From positions 558,001 to 622,000 of the forward strand of contig NZ_JABBGA010000001.1 in assembly GCF_012927165.1 (NCBI RefSeq): a stretch of DNA of 64,000 nt, given 5' to 3'. Below the pieces are notes generated by a model. That model was not told the DNA's origin, did no database searches, and saw only the letters and a list, made by a program, of their open reading frames with translations. Within the stretch, counting starts at the first letter, position 1. Every line of letters starts with the position of its first letter. Source of the DNA: Zoogloea dura. GTDB taxonomy: Bacteria > Pseudomonadota > Gammaproteobacteria > Burkholderiales > Rhodocyclaceae. The position numbers and the translations under genes are program-made. This document shows positions 60,475 to 64,000 of the stretch, piece after piece.

Positions 60475-61359
60475 ATGTCGGCTGTACCCCACCCTTCCCC
60501 GTCGCGGTCCCTGCGCCTGGCGATCGCGATTTCGCTGGTCGTCCATGCGCTCGTCCTGCTGATCCCGTCCAGCCCCCCTGAAGGGCGGGACACCTCGGCC
60601 TCGCCACTGCAGGCCCGCCTCGCGCCCCGGCCCCAGGAGCAGCTTGCCCGGCAGCCCGCCTCGCCCGCCGAGATCCGCCCCGCCAAGCGGACGCCCAGCA
60701 AGGAAACACGCCAGGCCAAGGCCCCTGAATCACGGCCGCGCGTCATCACCGCCCGCAAACCCTCCCCTTCCAGCCTGCCCCAGGCCGAGTCGCCGCCCAC
60801 CTGGAGCGTCGCCCAGAAAGAGGAGATGAACCGCTTCCTGGACGAACTCTCCAGTGAAGCCAAGGCCCGCCCGCAACCCAACCTGGCCGAACGCTCCATG
60901 GCCATGGCCCGCGAGATTGCCCGGGAGGGCGTGCGCGACGGCGGCAGCCGTCGCCGGGACGACTCCGGCGAGCTCGTCGAGCGCATCCCCGACAGCCCCC
61001 CGGTCGATCCCTTCAGCCTGGAGTTCTACCTGGACGCCCTGGTCAAGAAGCTCAACCGCAGCGCCTCCTTCGTCAAGAACGACCCCCGCACCCGGGGCAT
61101 CCACGGGGCCGCCGTCGAAGTCCGCCTCAACCCGGACGGCAGCCTGAAGAGCTTCAAGATCGTCCAGGCCGGCGACCAACAGGAAGAGATTGCCTTCGTC
61201 CGCTCGGTGGTCGAGCGGGCCGTACCCTTTGCGGCCTTCCCGCCCGACATCGTCAAGTCGGCCCGCTCCCTGGCCCTGATGATCTGCATCCAGCCAGCCG
61301 GGCTGGGCGGCGATGGTTTCGGCTTCACCCGCCGCCCCGAAGGCAGCCGCTGCTCCTAG
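60475..61359 (+). CDS. TonB-like energy-transducing protein
   Basis: 294 aa. A single N-terminal membrane helix (LRLAIAISLVVHALVLLI) carries the conserved S-x3-H motif of TonB (S20, H24), the residues that couple to ExbB/ExbD. A Pro/Arg/Lys-rich periplasmic linker follows. The C-terminal domain (AAVEVRLNPDGSLKSFKIVQAG to PFAAFPPDI) matches the TonB/TolA C-terminal fold. Length is near that of TonB. The exbB/exbD genes at 47.6-48.6 kb could supply its motor. It is 42 bp upstream of glpK and may be co-transcribed with it. Confidence 0.8.
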   Translation: MSAVPHPSPSRSLRLAIAISLVVHALVLLIPSSPPEGRDTSASPLQARLAPRPQEQLARQPASPAEIRPAKRTPSKETRQAKAPESRPRVITARKPSPSSLPQAESPPTWSVAQKEEMNRFLDELSSEAKARPQPNLAERSMAMAREIAREGVRDGGSRRRDDSGELVERIPDSPPVDPFSLEFYLDALVKKLNRSASFVKNDPRTRGIHGAAVEVRLNPDGSLKSFKIVQAGDQQEEIAFVRSVVERAVPFAAFPPDIVKSARSLALMICIQPAGLGGDGFGFTRRPEGSRCS

Positions 61360-61401
61360 CCCGCGGTATCATCGGCACACCCCCACAGCGGAGGTGTCGC
61401 C

Positions 61402-62892
61402 ATGTCCTTTCTCCTCGCCCTCGACCAAGGGACCAGCAGCAGCCGGGCCATCGTCTTCAACGACAAGGGTGAGGCCCTCGGGCTGGCCCAGCAGGAATTC
61501 AGGCAGTCCTTTCCCCAGCCCGGCTGGGTCGAGCACGACCCTCTCGAGATATGGCAGACCCAGCTGGCCTGCGCCCGTGAGGCGCTGCGGGCAGCAGGCC
61601 TGGCCGCCGGCCAGATAGCCGCCATCGGCATCGCCAACCAGCGGGAGACCACCGTGCTGTGGGAGCGCGCCAGCGGCCGCCCCCTGGCCCCCGCCATCGT
61701 CTGGCAGGACCGCCGCGGCGTGGGCCATTGTGAACGCCTGAAGGCAGACGGCCACGCGGAATGGATCCGCGCCCGCACGGGGCTGGAGCTGGACGCCTAT
61801 TTCTCGGCCACCAAGCTGGCCTGGCTGCTGGCACATGTGCCTGGCGCCCGTCAGCAGGCCGAAAGAGGCGAGCTCGCCTTCGGCACCATCGACACCTGGC
61901 TGGTATGGCAGCTCACCGGCGGCGCCCGCCATGTCACCGACCCGGGCAATGCCTCGCGCACCCTGCTCTTCGACATCCATCGCCAGGTCTGGGATGAGGA
62001 CCTGCTCGCCCTCTTCGGCATTCCCCCCAGCCTGCTGCCCGAGGTCGTGGACAGCAGCGGCGTGATGGCCGAGACCCTGCCCACGCTCTTCGGCCATTCC
62101 ATTCCGATCGCAGGACTGGCCGGCGACCAGCAGGCCGCCACCTTCGGCCAGGCCTGCCTGCAGCCTGGCATGGCCAAGAACACCTATGGCACGGGCTGCT
62201 TCCTGATGCTCAACACCGGGCACCAGCCGGTGGAGTCCCGCCATCGCCTGCTGACCACCCTGGGCTGGCGGCGGGGCGGTGAGACCCACTACATGCTCGA
62301 AGGCAGCGTCTTCGTGGCCGGCGCCGTCGTCCAATGGCTGCGCGACGGGCTCGGGCTCATCGATACGGCGGCGGACATCGAAGCGCTCGCCGCCAGCGTG
62401 CCCGACAGCGGCGGCGCCGTGCTGGTGCCGGCTTTCGCCGGCCTGGGCGCCCCCTGGTGGGACGGCCACGCCCGCGGCATCCTGGTCGGCCTGACCCGTG
62501 GCGTCACCAAGGCACACATCGCCCGCGCAGCCCTGGACGCCATCGCCCTGCAGACCGTCGACCTGGTCGACGCCATGGGCCGGGACGGCGCCGGCCCCCT
62601 CACCGAGCTGCGGGCCGACGGTGGCGCCGCACGCAACGACCTCCTCCTGCAGATCCAGGCCGACCTGCTCGGCGTGCCGGTGATCCGCCCGCGCCAGACC
62701 GAGACCACCGCCCTCGGCGCCGCCAGCCTGGCCGGCCTGGCGGTGGGCGTGTGGAGTTCCACCGATGCGCTGGCCAGCCACTGGCAGGCCGAACGCGTAT
62801 TCGAACCGACCCGCTCGGCCGACTGGCGCGCAAGCCAGCTGAACACCTGGCACCGGGCCGTGGAACGCTGCCGCGACTGGGCTGCAGAATGA
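61402..62892 (+). CDS. glpK: Glycerol kinase
   Basis: 496-aa FGGY-family kinase making sn-glycerol 3-phosphate. N-terminal [17 protein letters not shown] is the phosphate-binding loop. [29 protein letters not shown] contains the glycerol-contacting RE and D residues. [20 protein letters not shown] and [14 protein letters not shown] are standard. ATG 61402 follows GGAGG. It overlaps glpD by 4 nt, so glycerol phosphorylation and oxidation are co-expressed. No glpF or glpR is present in the window. Confidence 0.97.
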   Translation: MSFLLALDQGTSSSRAIVFNDKGEALGLAQQEFRQSFPQPGWVEHDPLEIWQTQLACAREALRAAGLAAGQIAAIGIANQRETTVLWERASGRPLAPAIVWQDRRGVGHCERLKADGHAEWIRARTGLELDAYFSATKLAWLLAHVPGARQQAERGELAFGTIDTWLVWQLTGGARHVTDPGNASRTLLFDIHRQVWDEDLLALFGIPPSLLPEVVDSSGVMAETLPTLFGHSIPIAGLAGDQQAATFGQACLQPGMAKNTYGTGCFLMLNTGHQPVESRHRLLTTLGWRRGGETHYMLEGSVFVAGAVVQWLRDGLGLIDTAADIEALAASVPDSGGAVLVPAFAGLGAPWWDGHARGILVGLTRGVTKAHIARAALDAIALQTVDLVDAMGRDGAGPLTELRADGGAARNDLLLQIQADLLGVPVIRPRQTETTALGAASLAGLAVGVWSSTDALASHWQAERVFEPTRSADWRASQLNTWHRAVERCRDWAAE

Positions 62893-64000
62893 AGCGCCTG
62901 GCCCTGCTTGAACGCCTGCGCGCCACGCCCCGCTGGGACGTGCTGGTGGTAGGCGGTGGTGCCACCGGCCTGGGCTGCGCCGTGGAGGCCGCCTCCCGTG
63001 GCTATTCGACGCTGCTCCTCGAAGCACGGGATTTTGCCAAGGGCACCAGCTCCCGCTCCACCAAGCTGATCCACGGCGGGGTGCGCTACCTCGCCCAGGG
63101 CCGCATCGGCCTGGTCCGCGAGGCGCTGGCGGAGCGCGCCCTGCTGCTCGCCAACGCCCCCCACCTGGTCCACCCGCAGCGCTTCGTGGTGCCGGTGTAT
63201 CGCCACCTCGACCGCCTCACCCTGGGCATCGGCCTGAGCGCCTACGACTGGCTGGCCGGACAACGCAGCCTGGGGCCCAGCCGCCTGCTGTCCGCGGGCG
63301 AGACCCTGACCCTCCTCCCCACCGTGGAAAACCACGGCCTGCTCGGCGGGATCGCCTACATGGATGCGCGCTTCGACGATGCCCGGCTGGCCATCAGCCT
63401 GATGCGCACCGTCATCGGGCTGGGTGGTCTGGCCCTCAACTACCTGCCGGTCGAGCAGCTTCTCCACGACAAGGGCCGGGTCAGCGGCGTCAGCGCCCGT
63501 GATGCCGAGAGCGGTGAAGCCTTCGAGATCCACGCTCAGGTGGTGATCAACGCTGCGGGGGTGTGGGCCGACCAGCTGCGACGGCTCGACGACGCCGGCC
63601 TGGCCGGCCGGCTGCGCCCCAGCCAGGGCGCCCACCTCGTGGTGGACCGGGATTTCCTGCCCGGCGATTCGGCCCTGCTGATCCCGCGCACCCGCGACGG
63701 CCGCGTGCTGTTCATGATTCCCTGGAAAGGCAAGGTGCTGCTGGGCACCACCGACACCGCCCGCCAGGACCTGCCCGAGGAACCCCGCCCCTTCAGCGAG
63801 GAGGTCGACTTCATCCTCGACACGGCGGGCCGCTACCTTCCCCGCGCACCGGCCCGACATGATGTCCGCAGCGCCTTTGCCGGCCTGCGCCCGCTGATCG
63901 GTGGTGGCGCAAGCAACACCGCAAGCCTGTCGCGGGAACACGTCATCGAGGTGTCCCACCAGGGCCTGGTGACGGTCGCAGGCGGAAAATGGACGACCTA
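62889..64000 (+). CDS. glpD: Aerobic glycerol-3-phosphate dehydrogenase (partial, 3' end outside window)
   Basis: FAD-dependent, membrane-associated dehydrogenase passing electrons from glycerol 3-phosphate to the quinone pool. About 370 codons are present. The N-terminal dinucleotide fold [20 protein letters not shown] and the [15 protein letters not shown] motif identify Glp[26 protein letters not shown] and VAGGKWTTY follow. ATG 62889 overlaps the glpK stop (ATGA). The frame is open to the last base, so the C-terminal part is missing. Like ETF-QO it feeds electrons into ubiquinone. Confidence 0.96.
   Translation, partial: MKRLALLERLRATPRWDVLVVGGGATGLGCAVEAASRGYSTLLLEARDFAKGTSSRSTKLIHGGVRYLAQGRIGLVREALAERALLLANAPHLVHPQRFVVPVYRHLDRLTLGIGLSAYDWLAGQRSLGPSRLLSAGETLTLLPTVENHGLLGGIAYMDARFDDARLAISLMRTVIGLGGLALNYLPVEQLLHDKGRVSGVSARDAESGEAFEIHAQVVINAAGVWADQLRRLDDAGLAGRLRPSQGAHLVVDRDFLPGDSALLIPRTRDGRVLFMIPWKGKVLLGTTDTARQDLPEEPRPFSEEVDFILDTAGRYLPRAPARHDVRSAFAGLRPLIGGGASNTASLSREHVIEVSHQGLVTVAGGKWTT

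Overview
The window is about 64 kb of GC-rich chromosome with dense, mostly operonic housekeeping genes. Protein sequences and gene orders (pyrG-kdsA-eno-ftsB; exbB-exbD-lpxK-trm112-kdsB-adk; sbp-cysT-cysW-cysA-cysB; a C4-dicarboxylate TRAP operon facing a two-component system) point to a betaproteobacterium. Rhodocyclales (Azospira/Dechlorosoma-like) is my best guess from memory, not a computed placement. I found no tRNA, rRNA, CRISPR array, prophage, transposase or insertion sequence.

Layout. 1-6340: 5' part of tig (minus), then the prkA-yeaH-spoVR stress operon (plus). 6337-10195: a secreted beta-helix protein (minus), then a DnaJ-like co-chaperone, a U32-family tRNA-modification protein and rpmE (plus). 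10278-11924: a polytopic GT-C glycosyltransferase. 11988-16174: pyrG-kdsA-eno-ftsB (minus). 16306-19343: an isochorismatase-like hydrolase, acetoacetate-CoA ligase and a thioesterase (minus), divergent from ETF-ubiquinone oxidoreductase (19572-21215) across a region with a perfect 20-bp palindrome. 21328-25257: purL (minus). 25373-25613: three tandem 80-bp repeats. 25694-27169: a diguanylate cyclase. 27234-33140: a five-gene envelope-glycan cluster (PAP2 phosphatase, flippase-like membrane protein, ArnC-like GT2, two ArnT-like GT39 enzymes). 33141-33712: a gene-poor spacer with a strand-symmetric 21-bp tandem repeat array and a large inverted repeat. 33713-39548: dctPQM (minus) and a divergent DctS/DctR-like kinase and regulator (plus). 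39550-41833: tilS and accA (minus). 41981-43528: murJ (plus). 43573-48608: a phosphofructokinase, adk, kdsB, trm112, lpxK, exbD, exbB (minus). 48906-53226: xseA, sodB, a Na+/H+ antiporter-like protein and an alpha/beta hydrolase (plus). 53334-58184: cysB and the sulfate ABC transporter (minus). 58381-64000: a lipoprotein (plus), a CorC/CNNM protein (minus), a TonB-like protein, glpK and the 5' part of glpD (plus).

How the parts fit. Envelope functions dominate: Kdo synthesis and activation (kdsA, kdsB), lipid A (lpxK), the lipid II flippase (murJ), division (ftsB), sugar transfer onto lipid-linked acceptors (27-33 kb) and TonB/ExbBD energy transduction. Carbon entry is by C4-dicarboxylates (TRAP), glycerol (glpKD) and fatty acid or ketone-body oxidation (aacS, thioesterase, ETF-QO).

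The most unusual sequence is non-genic. The main items are the 21-bp array at 33198-33428, the switch-like leader before the antiporter at 51121-51226, the tandem 80-bp repeats upstream of purL, an IscR-like operator over the sodB promoter, and a DnaA-box cluster with an orphan terminator upstream of xseA. I did not find a clearly new multi-gene system.
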